Below, one piece after another: positions 16,376-23,722 of a stretch of 26,714 nt of DNA. The stretch lies in assembly GCA_947305045.1 (NCBI GenBank), contig CAMZCW010000014.1:1-26714 (forward strand), written 5' to 3'. The notes beneath the pieces are model-generated. The model was not told the DNA's origin and ran no database searches. It was given only the letters and a program-made list of their open reading frames with translations. How positions within the stretch are numbered: position 1 is the first letter of the stretch; each line of letters opens with the position of its first letter. This stretch comes from an uncultured Bacteroidales bacterium (GTDB lineage Bacteria; Bacteroidota; Bacteroidia; Bacteroidales; UBA932). A program made the translations under genes and the position numbers.

Positions 16376-18220
16376 ATGTGTGGAATTGTAGGTTACGTCG
16401 GGCATCGCCAGGCGTGCCCCATCATTATAAAAGGCCTGCATAGACTGGAGTACAGAGGCTATGACAGTGCCGGTGTCGCCCTTATCGGAAAGGACGGCCA
16501 AATTGGACTGTACAAATGCAAAGGAAAGGTGGACGATTTAGAGCGTTTTCTCGGTGGGAAGGCCACCGAAAGCACCATCGGAATCGGCCATACCCGCTGG
16601 GCGACACATGGCGCGCCCAACGACGCCAATGCCCACCCGCACCTGTCCCAGAGCGGCCGTCTGGCGCTGATTCACAACGGCATCATTGAAAACTTCCGTG
16701 TGCTCAAAGACGCCCTGGCAAGCCACGGCTATACCTTCCGGAGCAGCACGGACTCGGAGGTGCTGGTCAACCTCATCGAATACGTGCAGGACACCAACGA
16801 ATGCTCCCTGGAGGAGGCTGTCCGCATGGCCCTGCGGCAAGTGGTGGGCGCGTACGCCATCGCCGTTGTCAAGCGGGGCGACACGGACCGCATCATTGCC
16901 GCACGGCAAAGCTCGCCCATGGCCATTGGCATTGGCGAAGGAGAGTATTTCATCAGTTCCGACGCCGCCTCCATCATTGACTATACGCAAAAGTTCGTGT
17001 ACCTGAACGACGGCGAAGTAGCGGTGATAGAAAAAGGCAAGCCCCTGCAAATCAAAGACTTATACGGCGAGCCTTCCAAGGTGGATATCCAAAAGCTGGA
17101 GATGTCCATCTCCCAGCTGGAAAAAGGCGGTTTCCCGCACTTTATGCTCAAGGAAATCCACGAACAGCCGGATACGCTGGTGGACTGCATCCGTGGCCGC
17201 GTGAGCCCGGAAACGCGGGAGATTGTCCTTTCCGGCGTCCTGGACAACAAAGAGCGCTTCCTGCAGGCAGGCCGCATCATTTTTGTGGCGTGCGGCACGT
17301 CGTGGCACGCATCGCTTATCGGCGAACACCTGATTGAAAACCTGTGCCGCATTCCGGTAGAGGTGGAGTACGCCTCCGAGTTCCGCTACCGCAACCCCAT
17401 TATCCGCAAGGACGATGTGGTGATTGCCGTTTCCCAGTCGGGCGAGACAGCCGACACCCTGGCGGCCATTGACATTGCCCGGCGCGCAGGCGCCTTTGTC
17501 TATGGCATTTGTAACGTCATCGGCTCGTCCATCGCCCGCGCCACGGAATCCGGGACCTATATCCATGTGGGGCCGGAGATTGGCGTGGCATCCACCAAAG
17601 CGTTTACCGGCCAGGTGACGGTGATGGCCATGCTGGCGCTGCTCATCGGGAAACTGCGCGGAACCATAGACGAGGCCTATTACCATGAAGTGGCCGGCGC
17701 ACTGCTGGCGCTGCCGGACACCATCCGGCAGGTACTGAAAACGGCGCCGGAGGTGGAAAAACTGTCCCGCATTTTCACCTATGCCCACAACTTCATTTAC
17801 CTGGGCCGCGGGTACAACTATCCCACCGCGCTGGAAGGGGCGCTCAAGCTCAAGGAAATCTCCTATATCCACGCAGAAGGCCTTCCCGCGGCCGAAATGA
17901 AACACGGCCCCATTGCCCTGATTGACGCCGAGATGCCTACGGTAGTAATTGCCACGCTGGACCACACCTATGAGAAAACCGTTTCCAACATAGAGGAGAT
18001 CAAGGCGCGCGGCGGCAAGATCATCGCCATTATTTCCAAAGGCGACAAGCAGCTGCGCCACAGGGCCGACTACACCATTGAAGTACCGGCCACGGCCGAA
18101 TGCCTGATGCCCATCGTCTCCATTATTCCGCTGCAGCTGATGGCCTACTACATTGCCGTGAGCAAAGGCAGAAACGTGGACCAGCCCCGCAACCTGGCCA
18201 AATCCGTTACCGTGGAGTAG
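16376..18220 (+). CDS. glmS: glutamine--fructose-6-phosphate aminotransferase (isomerising)
   Basis: 614 residues. It makes glucosamine-6-phosphate from fructose-6-phosphate and glutamine for peptidoglycan and LPS. The N-terminal nucleophile Cys2 is in MCGIVGYVG, followed by LEYRGYDSAGVAL and HTRWATHGAPNDANAHPH. Two SIS sugar-isomerase domains follow, with ACGTSWHASLIGEHL, VSQSGETADTLAA and GRGYNYPTALEGALKLKEIS, and the end NLAKSVTVE is canonical. No ribozyme-like leader is visible; only 12 bp separate it from glnN. Its last 14 bp overlap the end of pyrG on the other strand. Confidence 0.98.
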   Translation: MCGIVGYVGHRQACPIIIKGLHRLEYRGYDSAGVALIGKDGQIGLYKCKGKVDDLERFLGGKATESTIGIGHTRWATHGAPNDANAHPHLSQSGRLALIHNGIIENFRVLKDALASHGYTFRSSTDSEVLVNLIEYVQDTNECSLEEAVRMALRQVVGAYAIAVVKRGDTDRIIAARQSSPMAIGIGEGEYFISSDAASIIDYTQKFVYLNDGEVAVIEKGKPLQIKDLYGEPSKVDIQKLEMSISQLEKGGFPHFMLKEIHEQPDTLVDCIRGRVSPETREIVLSGVLDNKERFLQAGRIIFVACGTSWHASLIGEHLIENLCRIPVEVEYASEFRYRNPIIRKDDVVIAVSQSGETADTLAAIDIARRAGAFVYGICNVIGSSIARATESGTYIHVGPEIGVASTKAFTGQVTVMAMLALLIGKLRGTIDEAYYHEVAGALLALPDTIRQVLKTAPEVEKLSRIFTYAHNFIYLGRGYNYPTALEGALKLKEISYIHAEGLPAAEMKHGPIALIDAEMPTVVIATLDHTYEKTVSNIEEIKARGGKIIAIISKGDKQLRHRADYTIEVPATAECLMPIVSIIPLQLMAYYIAVSKGRNVDQPRNLAKSVTVE

Positions 18221-19826
18221 CTTCTTTATAGTCCAGGGCGGCCTTGACAAAGTGCACAAAAATGGGTTGAGGCCGCTCCGGCGTACTTTTGAGCTCCGGA
18301 TGGAACTGGGTGGCAATGAAGAACGGATGGGTGGGAATCTCCACAATCTCCGCCAGGTGACTTTCCGGATTGATGCCGCTTACGCGCAGTCCTGCGGCTT
18401 GCAGCTCGGCCACAAAGCGGTTGTTGAGTTCATACCGGTGCCTGTGCCGTTCGGGGATAAGGGGTTTGCCGTAGATTTTCCAGGCCAGCGTGCCTTCCTG
18501 CACCGCGCAAGGGTACGCGCCCAGGCGCATGGTTCCTCCCTTCAGGGTGGTCTTCTTTTGCTCTTCCATCAGGTCGATCACCGGGCAGGTGGTATCGGGC
18601 ACTTCCTCGGTAGAGGCGGCGGAGGCCCACCCCAATACGTCTCTGGCAAACTCCACCACGGCCATCTGCATGCCCAGGCAGATGCCAAAGAACGGAATGC
18701 CGTTCTCCCGGGCGTAACGGACGGCGGCTATCTTCCCTTCCAGGCCCCGGGAACCAAAGCCGGGGGCCACCAGGATGCCGTCCATGCCCGCGAGCTTTTC
18801 AGGGACGTTTTCCGGCGTAAGGAGATCGGCCTGAATGGTGACCACGTTTACCTTACAGCAGTTGGCGGCTCCGGCATGCACAAAGCTTTCCTGGATGCTC
18901 TTGTAGGCATCCTGCAGTTCCACGTATTTTCCTACCAGGGCAATGTTTACCTCTGCTGCGGGGTGCTGCAAACGGTCCAGGAAGGCACTGAGCGCGCTCA
19001 GATCCGGCTCGGGCAGACCGTGGATTTCCAGCTTGTTGAGTACCAGATCGTCCATGTGCTCCTTTTCCATATTAAAAGGCACCTGGTAGATGCTCCAGGC
19101 GTCCATGGATTGAATCACATGGCCCGGCTTCACATTGCAGAACAGGGCGATCTTTTTGCGAAGCTCCGGCGTGAGCTCCTTTTCTGTCCGGCAAACGATG
19201 ATGTCCGGATGCACGCCCTGGGACTGCAATTCCTGGACGGAATGCTGCGTGGGCTTGGTTTTGAGCTCTTTGGCGGCCTTCAAATAAGGAATGAGGGTGA
19301 GGTGAATGCTCAGGAAGTCTTCTTCCGGCAGCTCCCATTGCAGTTGCCGCATGGCTTCCACAAAGGGCTGGCTTTCCATATCGCCCACCGTGCCGCCCAC
19401 TTCGGTGATAATGACGTCATAGTCCCCCGTCTGCCCCAGCAGGAGCATCCGGCGCTTGATTTCGTCCGTAATATGCGGAACAATCTGGACGGTCTTGCCC
19501 AGATAGGCGCCCTCGCGCTCTTTGGTGATGACTGTGTTGTAGATTCTTCCCGTAGTGACATTATTGGCCTGTGAGGTGTATATGCCCAGAAAACGCTCAT
19601 AGTGGCCCAGATCAAGGTCCGTTTCCGCGCCGTCCTCCGTCACATAACATTCCCCGTGCTCATAGGGATTGAGCGTTCCGGGGTCTATATTCAAATAAGG
19701 GTCGAATTTTTGGATGGTGACCCGCAGGCCCCTTGCCTGCAGCAATTTGGCCAGCGAGGCCGCGATAATGCCTTTACCTAGGGAGGAAGCAACGCCTCCC
19801 GTAACAAAAACGTATTTGGTGTTCAT
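18207..19826 (-). CDS. pyrG: CTP synthase
   Basis: 539 residues. It makes CTP from UTP, ATP and glutamine. The N-terminal amidoligase domain begins KYVFVTGGVASSLGKGI and has IDPGTLNPYEHGECYVTEDG. The C-terminal glutaminase domain has the oxyanion region APGFGSRG, the nucleophile Cys in FGICLGMQMAVVEF and the His-Glu pair in TQFHPELKSTPERP. Length and motifs are complete. It lies 63 bp downstream of guaB in the same direction but has its own -7 box and a hairpin leader, so it may be separately controlled. It runs convergently into glmS with a 14-bp overlap of coding ends and no terminator between them. Confidence 0.98.
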   Translation of the reverse strand: MNTKYVFVTGGVASSLGKGIIAASLAKLLQARGLRVTIQKFDPYLNIDPGTLNPYEHGECYVTEDGAETDLDLGHYERFLGIYTSQANNVTTGRIYNTVITKEREGAYLGKTVQIVPHITDEIKRRMLLLGQTGDYDVIITEVGGTVGDMESQPFVEAMRQLQWELPEEDFLSIHLTLIPYLKAAKELKTKPTQHSVQELQSQGVHPDIIVCRTEKELTPELRKKIALFCNVKPGHVIQSMDAWSIYQVPFNMEKEHMDDLVLNKLEIHGLPEPDLSALSAFLDRLQHPAAEVNIALVGKYVELQDAYKSIQESFVHAGAANCCKVNVVTIQADLLTPENVPEKLAGMDGILVAPGFGSRGLEGKIAAVRYARENGIPFFGICLGMQMAVVEFARDVLGWASAASTEEVPDTTCPVIDLMEEQKKTTLKGGTMRLGAYPCAVQEGTLAWKIYGKPLIPERHRHRYELNNRFVAELQAAGLRVSGINPESHLAEIVEIPTHPFFIATQFHPELKSTPERPQPIFVHFVKAALDYKEATPR

Positions 19827-19828
19827 AG

Positions 19829-19859
19829 CCCGATATTCATATACCGGGACTCAAAGTTA
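19829..19859 (-). promoter_or_regulatory. pyrG promoter with a start-adjacent leader hairpin
   Basis: TAACTTTG (19859-19852, minus) is the -7 box. The predicted leader begins within a few bases of CCCGGTAT-ATGA-ATATCGGG (19848-19829), which can fold as 8 bp including one G-U pair around an ATGA loop. The hairpin ends only 2 nt before the start codon at 19826, so it occupies nearly the whole leader. Confidence 0.6.
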
Positions 19860-19889
19860 CAAAACTTCCGGAGAAAAACCCGTAAATAC

Positions 19890-20960
19890 TTAATAATTTG
19901 GTGCTTTTTTGGCGATGGTCACATCGTGCGGATGGTTCTCCTGCACGGTGGCGGGGCTGATTTTCACGAAGCGGGCCTTGTGCAAAGCGGCCAGGTTGGC
20001 CGCGCCGCAGTAGCCCATGCCGCTTCGGAGGCCGCCTGCGAGTTGATACAGGACATCGGCCACGGGACCTTTGTACGGAACGCGGGCCACCACGCCCTCC
20101 GGAACCAGCTTTTTGGCACCCTTCTGGAAATAGCGGTCTGCGCTGCCGGCCTGCATGGCGTCGATACTGCCCATGCCGCGGTAGCCTTTCATCTTGACGC
20201 CGTCCACTTCCACCACCTCGCCGGGGGCTTCGTCGGTACCGGCAAACATGCTGCCGCACATGACGCAGTGCGCGCCGGCGGCCAGGGCCTTCACCACGTC
20301 GCCGGAGTAGCGCAGGCCGCCGTCGGCAATGACGGGAACGCTGTCGCCGGCCACATCTGCGACATCGGCAATGGCGGTAAGCTGCGGAACGCCCACGCCC
20401 GCGACGATGCGCGTGGTGCAGATGGAACCGGGGCCGATGCCCACCTTGAGGCCGTCTGCGCCGGCGGCGATGAGGTCTTTGGCGGCTGCGGCCGTGGCGA
20501 TGTTGCCCACCACTACGTCCAGGCCCGGGAAGGCCGTCTTGATGTCTTTGAGTGCGTCTATCACGCCCTTGGAATGCCCATGGGCGCTGTCCAGCACTAC
20601 GGCATCCACACCGGCATCGGCCAGGAGCTTTACGCGGTCCAGGACGTCCGGGGTGATGCCCACGCCGGCGGCCACCTGGAGCCCTTCGGCCTTCACCTTG
20701 GCCACCTCCGCCGCCTGCTGCTCCGCGCACATGTTCTTATGGATGACGCCAATGCCGCCTTCGCGGGCCATCGCAAGGGCCATGGGGGCTTCCGTGACGG
20801 TATCCATTGCCGCGGAGGCAAAGGGAATGCCCAGCGAAATGTGCTTGGAGAATCGGCCCTGGAGGGACACCTCACGCGGGAGGACCTCGGAATAGGCCGG
20901 CATCAGAAGGACATCGTCGAAGGTAATGCCTTCCTGGAAAATACGGTCATGTAGCGCCAT
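19890..20960 (-). CDS. guaB: IMP dehydrogenase lacking the CBS module
   Basis: 356 residues against about 490 for ordinary IMPDH. It oxidises IMP to XMP with NAD+, feeding guaA. The barrel start is normal ([15 protein letters not shown], then [10 protein letters not shown]), but [20 protein letters not shown] joins directly across residues 90-94 where two CBS domains normally sit. Catalytic parts remain: [11 protein letters not shown] with Cys181, [12 protein letters not shown] with Asp213, the flap [18 protein letters not shown] with the Arg276-Tyr277 dyad, and the end [12 protein letters not shown]. The flap and end identify IMPDH and argue against GMP reductase, which also lacks CBS. The deletion is clean and in frame, so it is probably a real functional form. 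Confidence 0.93.
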   Translation of the reverse strand: MALHDRIFQEGITFDDVLLMPAYSEVLPREVSLQGRFSKHISLGIPFASAAMDTVTEAPMALAMAREGGIGVIHKNMCAEQQAAEVAKVKAEGLQVAAGVGITPDVLDRVKLLADAGVDAVVLDSAHGHSKGVIDALKDIKTAFPGLDVVVGNIATAAAAKDLIAAGADGLKVGIGPGSICTTRIVAGVGVPQLTAIADVADVAGDSVPVIADGGLRYSGDVVKALAAGAHCVMCGSMFAGTDEAPGEVVEVDGVKMKGYRGMGSIDAMQAGSADRYFQKGAKKLVPEGVVARVPYKGPVADVLYQLAGGLRSGMGYCGAANLAALHKARFVKISPATVQENHPHDVTIAKKAPNY

Positions 20961-20984
20961 ACGTTCTTTGTCTAAAAAATTCCT

Positions 20985-20992
20985 TATCTTTG
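20985..20992 (+). promoter_or_regulatory. -7 box immediately before the small secreted-protein gene
   Basis: TATCTTTG matches TAnnTTTG and ends only 6 bp before the ATG at 20999, so the mRNA would be leaderless or nearly so. The 38-bp gap is shared with divergent guaB, for which I see no matching box. Confidence 0.6.
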
Positions 20993-20998
20993 TAGCCG

Positions 20999-21502
20999 AT
21001 GAAACGCTTCACCTGCATACTCTTTCTTTTTGTGGCCGTCCTGGCACAAGCGCAGGTACGTACCTATTCGGAAAATGCTTCCAAGACCTTTGTGCTGGGC
21101 CTGGACAGCTATTTTTACGGCGAGGCCGGGTCGCTCGGCTTTGAGGCGGCAGGGCAGTCCTTTCAGGCTTCCGTGGGCGCGGATGGCGTCTTTCTCGGCA
21201 AACGGCGGATTGGAGACAGCGGGGACGTTGTCATCGGCGTCCACGACTTCACCGGCAACCGCGTTCCGGAATTTATGATGGCCCGGCGCTCCGGGGAATC
21301 TGTCGGCATTTGGATTTACGCCCTTAACGGCAGCACCTGGACCCAGCTGAAAATGATCTCCGTCCGGGGGGCCAGGGAAGTCCGCATCTTTCGCCAGATA
21401 ATCTCTGTGCGCCAGGGTGAAACGCTTTGTTCCTGGACCTGGCACGGAGATAAATTCGACTACAAGGCTTCCGACGGCAGCCGTGAACCTACTTCTCTCT
21501 GA
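20999..21502 (+). CDS. small secreted protein, function unknown
   Basis: 167 residues with a signal peptide ([13 protein letters not shown], cleavage after AQA). The mature part has strand-like segments ([70 protein letters not shown]). [12 protein letters not shown] recalls the D-x-x-G-D-G-x-x-E-like surface loops of FG-GAP repeat proteins, but the match is too weak to name. It probably acts in the periplasm or outside the cell. It faces apt, and the last 14 bp of the two genes overlap on opposite strands. Confidence 0.75.
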   Translation: MKRFTCILFLFVAVLAQAQVRTYSENASKTFVLGLDSYFYGEAGSLGFEAAGQSFQASVGADGVFLGKRRIGDSGDVVIGVHDFTGNRVPEFMMARRSGESVGIWIYALNGSTWTQLKMISVRGAREVRIFRQIISVRQGETLCSWTWHGDKFDYKASDGSREPTSL

Positions 21503-22064
21503 CGTGAATCACGGACTTCACCGGGGCGATGTCCTCCAGGCGGCTGCGGCCGGGTAAGTCGTCAATCTCCACCAGGAACACAAAGTCCTTCACCTTCACC
21601 TGATATTCCTTTCCGTCAATGGTGACCTTCTGAGCGTTCAGGCCCAGGGCCAGGCCGCGTGCGGTGCCTCCGGTGGCCAGGATATCGTCAAAGAAAGTAA
21701 TTTCAACGGTGTCGCCGGTGGGCTTGCTGGCAGCCAGGTCCGAGCGGCGGAAGTACACGTGGTCCGGACCGTATTCCTTCATGATTTCCACCTGCACCAG
21801 GTCGCCTTCCGCGAAAGGCAGCTTGCCTTTTTTGCGCAGCGGAATCAGGTTCTGGATGGGGTTTTCCCCGTAGAGCATGCCGGCACCGAACAGGAAACCG
21901 CGCGCCTCCGGGGCGGCAATGTTGGGAGCCAGGCACATGGCGGAAAGGTCATCGCAAAGGCTGCGGAACAACTGCTTGTCCTGGATGAAGGGGATGATGT
22001 CCACAAAGTTGACCCCCTTGATGGGGAAGTCCGGATAGAATTTGATGTACTTGCTGTAATCCAT
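21489..22064 (-). CDS. apt: adenine phosphoribosyltransferase-type enzyme
   Basis: 191 residues. It is expected to join adenine and PRPP to give AMP in purine salvage. The APT-type start YPDFPIKGVNFVDIIPFI is clear, then APEARGFLFGAGM, and the PRPP loop is EITFFDDILATGGTARGLAL. A tail after this (TIDGKEYQVKVKDFVFLVEIDDLPGR) has the FLVEIDDLPGR segment seen in APT. It is somewhat longer than the roughly 175-residue E. coli protein, so a related purine such as xanthine cannot be excluded. It is the last gene of the hemerythrin-LuxR-apt operon, starting 1 bp after the regulator stop. Confidence 0.87.
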   Translation of the reverse strand: MDYSKYIKFYPDFPIKGVNFVDIIPFIQDKQLFRSLCDDLSAMCLAPNIAAPEARGFLFGAGMLYGENPIQNLIPLRKKGKLPFAEGDLVQVEIMKEYGPDHVYFRRSDLAASKPTGDTVEITFFDDILATGGTARGLALGLNAQKVTIDGKEYQVKVKDFVFLVEIDDLPGRSRLEDIAPVKSVIHVREK

Positions 22065-22065
22065 A

Positions 22066-22650
22066 TTATTCTACTGAATTCATGTCTATCAGGTTGTTCA
22101 GGAGGGCATACACCGTAAGGCCCGCCACCGTTTTGATGCCGGTTTTGCGGGTGATGTTCTTGCGATGGGTGATGACCGTGTAGATAGAGATGTTGTATAA
22201 GTCCGCAATCTCCTTGTTGAGCATGCCCTTTGCCACGCAAATGAGGATTTCCTTTTCCCGCTGGGAGAGTTCCTCCCCTTCTGAGCGGGGCGAATCCGTC
22301 CGGTCTTCCAGGGCGGCGCGCACCTTTTTGATAATGGCCGGCGGGGTGTCCATCAGGCCGATAACACCGTCATACTGGCGCAGCAGGTCCTCGTCCAGAA
22401 GGCCGATGGCAAAGGCAATGACGGGAGCGCTTGAATACTCCGCCACACGCGCCTTGATGCCGGCGCGGGAAGCATAATCACAGATATTGGGGTCTACGAT
22501 GACCACATCCGGAGCCATGCTCCGCAACTCCTGTCCGCTGAGGTCCCTGAGGATGGCGCAGACTTCAAATTCCCCCAAGTCGTTGAACACTTGTTCCAGT
22601 CCTTTTGCCGCAATGGCAGAAGGGGCGACGATGAGGATGCGTTTACTCAT
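22066..22650 (-). CDS. LuxR-type response regulator with degenerate receiver
   Basis: 194 residues. Residues 1-120 have a receiver-like fold (ILIVAPSAIAAKGLEQVF, DVVIVDPNICDY). Asp53 is at the phosphorylation position, but the acidic pair that holds Mg2+ in true receivers is replaced by Ala9-Pro10 (IVAPS where IVDDE is usual). The C-terminal LuxR helix-turn-helix is intact: LSQREKEILICVAKGMLNKEIADLYNISIYTVITHRKNITRKTG. It may act without phosphorylation. Its ATG lies 8 bp inside the hemerythrin-like gene, so the two are translated together and may work together, for example in sensing NO, oxygen or redox state. That link is inference. Confidence 0.9.
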   Translation of the reverse strand: MSKRILIVAPSAIAAKGLEQVFNDLGEFEVCAILRDLSGQELRSMAPDVVIVDPNICDYASRAGIKARVAEYSSAPVIAFAIGLLDEDLLRQYDGVIGLMDTPPAIIKKVRAALEDRTDSPRSEGEELSQREKEILICVAKGMLNKEIADLYNISIYTVITHRKNITRKTGIKTVAGLTVYALLNNLIDMNSVE

Positions 22651-23344
22651 GGTTTTCCATCCTCCCTACCATGGGGACCAGGATATCGTCCTCGATGAAC
22701 GTGTGCTTGCCGAGGTCGTATTCCAGGGTATAGATATAGAAGAGCACCTTGTAGGCTTCCTGCTGGTTGCACGGAGCCGGGATGTACTTCATGACCAGGT
22801 TTTTGAGGTCCTCCAGCTTTTCTTCCACATTGGAATGGTTTTCCTCATACTCGCCAATGGTGAACGGAGCGCCGGAGCGTTTGTTCAGGACGGCCTCCAC
22901 GTAGGGGAACACCTGGCCTTCTTCATAGGCAAAATGCTTGGAGAGTTCCTCTTTGTAGTCTGCAAAGAATTGCCAGATAATGCGCTGCTGCTTTTCTCCG
23001 CAGGGCCCGATCATGCGCTCCAGGGCGACTGCCATCTGCGGCACCACCACCTCCGTATAGTACGCGTGCGACTGATGAAGGTACTGGAGGATATCCTTCA
23101 GGTTGGCCAGCGAAAGGGCCTCCTGTGTGGGCCTGTAGCCGTCGAAGGCATATACGCGGCAAATGAGAAGAAAGGTTTCCGGGTCTATGCCGGCCTTTTG
23201 GCAGACTTCTGCCACCGTGGCCTCACCAAAGCCGAAATGCAGCCCCAGACGGGTTGCTACGCCTAAAAGGGAGAAATCCGTATCCAGCAGTTCCGCCATT
23301 TTCATGGCAGGACTCATGGGGTGACGGTGTGCGCGAGTATCCAT
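22643..23344 (-). CDS. hemerythrin-domain protein (RIC/ScdA-like)
   Basis: 233 residues from the ATG at 23344 (a GTG at 23353 falls inside the -7 box). An N-terminal region with LLDTDFSLLGVATRLGLHFGFGEATVAEVCQKAGIDPETF recalls the DUF542 part of iron-centre repair proteins but lacks its CCGG cysteines. The rest is a four-helix hemerythrin-like domain with possible di-iron ligands His90/His93, His137 and Glu141 (HFAYE), His170 and Glu174 (HSNVE), and His214 with Glu218 or Asp219. It may bind O2 or NO or repair iron clusters. It overlaps the LuxR-type gene by 8 bp and leads a three-gene operon. Confidence 0.82.
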   Translation of the reverse strand: MDTRAHRHPMSPAMKMAELLDTDFSLLGVATRLGLHFGFGEATVAEVCQKAGIDPETFLLICRVYAFDGYRPTQEALSLANLKDILQYLHQSHAYYTEVVVPQMAVALERMIGPCGEKQQRIIWQFFADYKEELSKHFAYEEGQVFPYVEAVLNKRSGAPFTIGEYEENHSNVEEKLEDLKNLVMKYIPAPCNQQEAYKVLFYIYTLEYDLGKHTFIEDDILVPMVGRMENHE

Positions 23345-23352
23345 ACGGGACA

Positions 23353-23360
23353 CAAAGTTA
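23353..23360 (-). promoter_or_regulatory. -7 box of the hemerythrin operon
   Basis: The minus strand reads TAACTTTG, ending 8 bp before the ATG at 23344, which predicts a very short leader. It lies directly after the terminator of the candidate small RNA. Confidence 0.6.
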
Positions 23361-23372
23361 AAAAAATTCAGG

Positions 23373-23411
23373 AAATAAAAAAACTTCCAGACTTCGCAGC
23401 CGGGAAGTTTT
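23373..23411 (-). terminator. rho-independent terminator on the minus strand
   Basis: On the minus strand AAAACTTCC (23411-23403) pairs with GGAAGTTTT (23388-23380), followed by a T run to 23377 and further T at 23375-23373. An internal GAAGT near 23396 could pair with the same ACTTC, an alternative fold. It ends a transcript coming from the promoter at 23474-23504. Confidence 0.8.
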
Positions 23412-23469
23412 ATAACAACAATAAAAGGATCTAAACTATCTAACTATATGGCTTGTTATTCAAGTTTCT
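23376..23469 (-). ncRNA. candidate small RNA, about 95 nt
   Basis: A strong promoter (TTG, 20 bp, TACCTTTG at 23504-23474) and a strong terminator (23411-23377) frame about 95 nt with no useful reading frame. The 5' part is AU-rich (AACTTGAATAACAAG near its start, then TAGTTAGATAGTTTAG), and the 3' part is the terminator hairpin. It could be a trans-acting small RNA, or a leader ending in an attenuator in front of the hemerythrin operon, though that operon has its own -7 box. I do not recognise the RNA family with certainty. It accounts for part of the 369-bp gene-free stretch 23345-23722; array A and the nhaC promoter account for most of the rest. Confidence 0.55.
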
Positions 23470-23473
23470 GCTG

Positions 23474-23504
23474 CAAAGGTACGCGTCCTGCGCGGTTGTT
23501 GCAA
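23474..23504 (-). promoter_or_regulatory. full promoter of the candidate small RNA
   Basis: On the minus strand TTG (23504-23502), exactly 20 bp, then TACCTTTG (23481-23474). It matches the -33/-7 pattern as well as the promoter at 11871. Confidence 0.7.
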
Positions 23505-23564
23505 TCACAATTAGTTGGTAGCGAGCATCCTTTGTCCTCAAAAGTTGTGATGAGTTTTGCCCCT

Positions 23565-23647
23565 CATCCTTGTTTTGGGCCGAATTTGAGGACGAGAGGG
23601 GCTAAACCGGGCTGTCGTCCTTGAAAAATGCCGATTTTAAGGACGAG
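23565..23647 (+). repeat. palindromic repeat array A (two units, 51-bp period)
   Basis: Unit 1 is CATCCTTG (23565-23572) with TGAGGACG (23587-23594). Unit 2 is CGTCCTTG (23616-23623) with AAGGACG (23639-23645). The starts are 51 bp apart. The spacer holds AAACCGGGCTGT, the same as in the arrays beside the transposase. A decayed partial copy may lie at 23526-23555 and another fragment at 23660-23670. Each unit could fold as a REP-like hairpin. The array lies upstream of nhaC, 1.5 kb from the transposase gene. Confidence 0.85.
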
Positions 23648-23677
23648 AGGGGGCGAAGCGGGACGAAAGGCGGCAAT

Positions 23678-23700
23678 CCGGGGAAAATGCGTATCTTTGC
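23678..23700 (+). promoter_or_regulatory. nhaC -7 box joined to a repeat-array end block
   Basis: CCGGGGAAAA, four bases, then TATCTTTGC. The same arrangement occurs at 26357-26379 before queH. TATCTTTG (23692-23699) is the -7 box, 23 bp before the nhaC ATG. A 22-codon upstream frame (ATG at 23709) ends in ATGA overlapping Met18 of NhaC. Confidence 0.6.
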
Positions 23701-23722
23701 AATCCCTAATGCGTAAAGAACC

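Noticed and set aside
14228..16501. 757-residue minus-strand open frame opposite the glutamine synthetase, and similar long antisense frames opposite fabG, ahcY, pepP, guaA, pyrG and guaB
   Set aside because: They are low-complexity His/Gly/Arg-rich translations with no family motifs. They arise because GC-rich codon use on one strand avoids stops on the other.
19890..20960. guaB as GMP reductase (guaC)
   Set aside because: Length fits GMP reductase, but the flap [18 protein letters not shown] with the Arg-Tyr dyad and the [12 protein letters not shown] end are IMPDH-type, and the [14 protein letters not shown] segment follows IMPDH.
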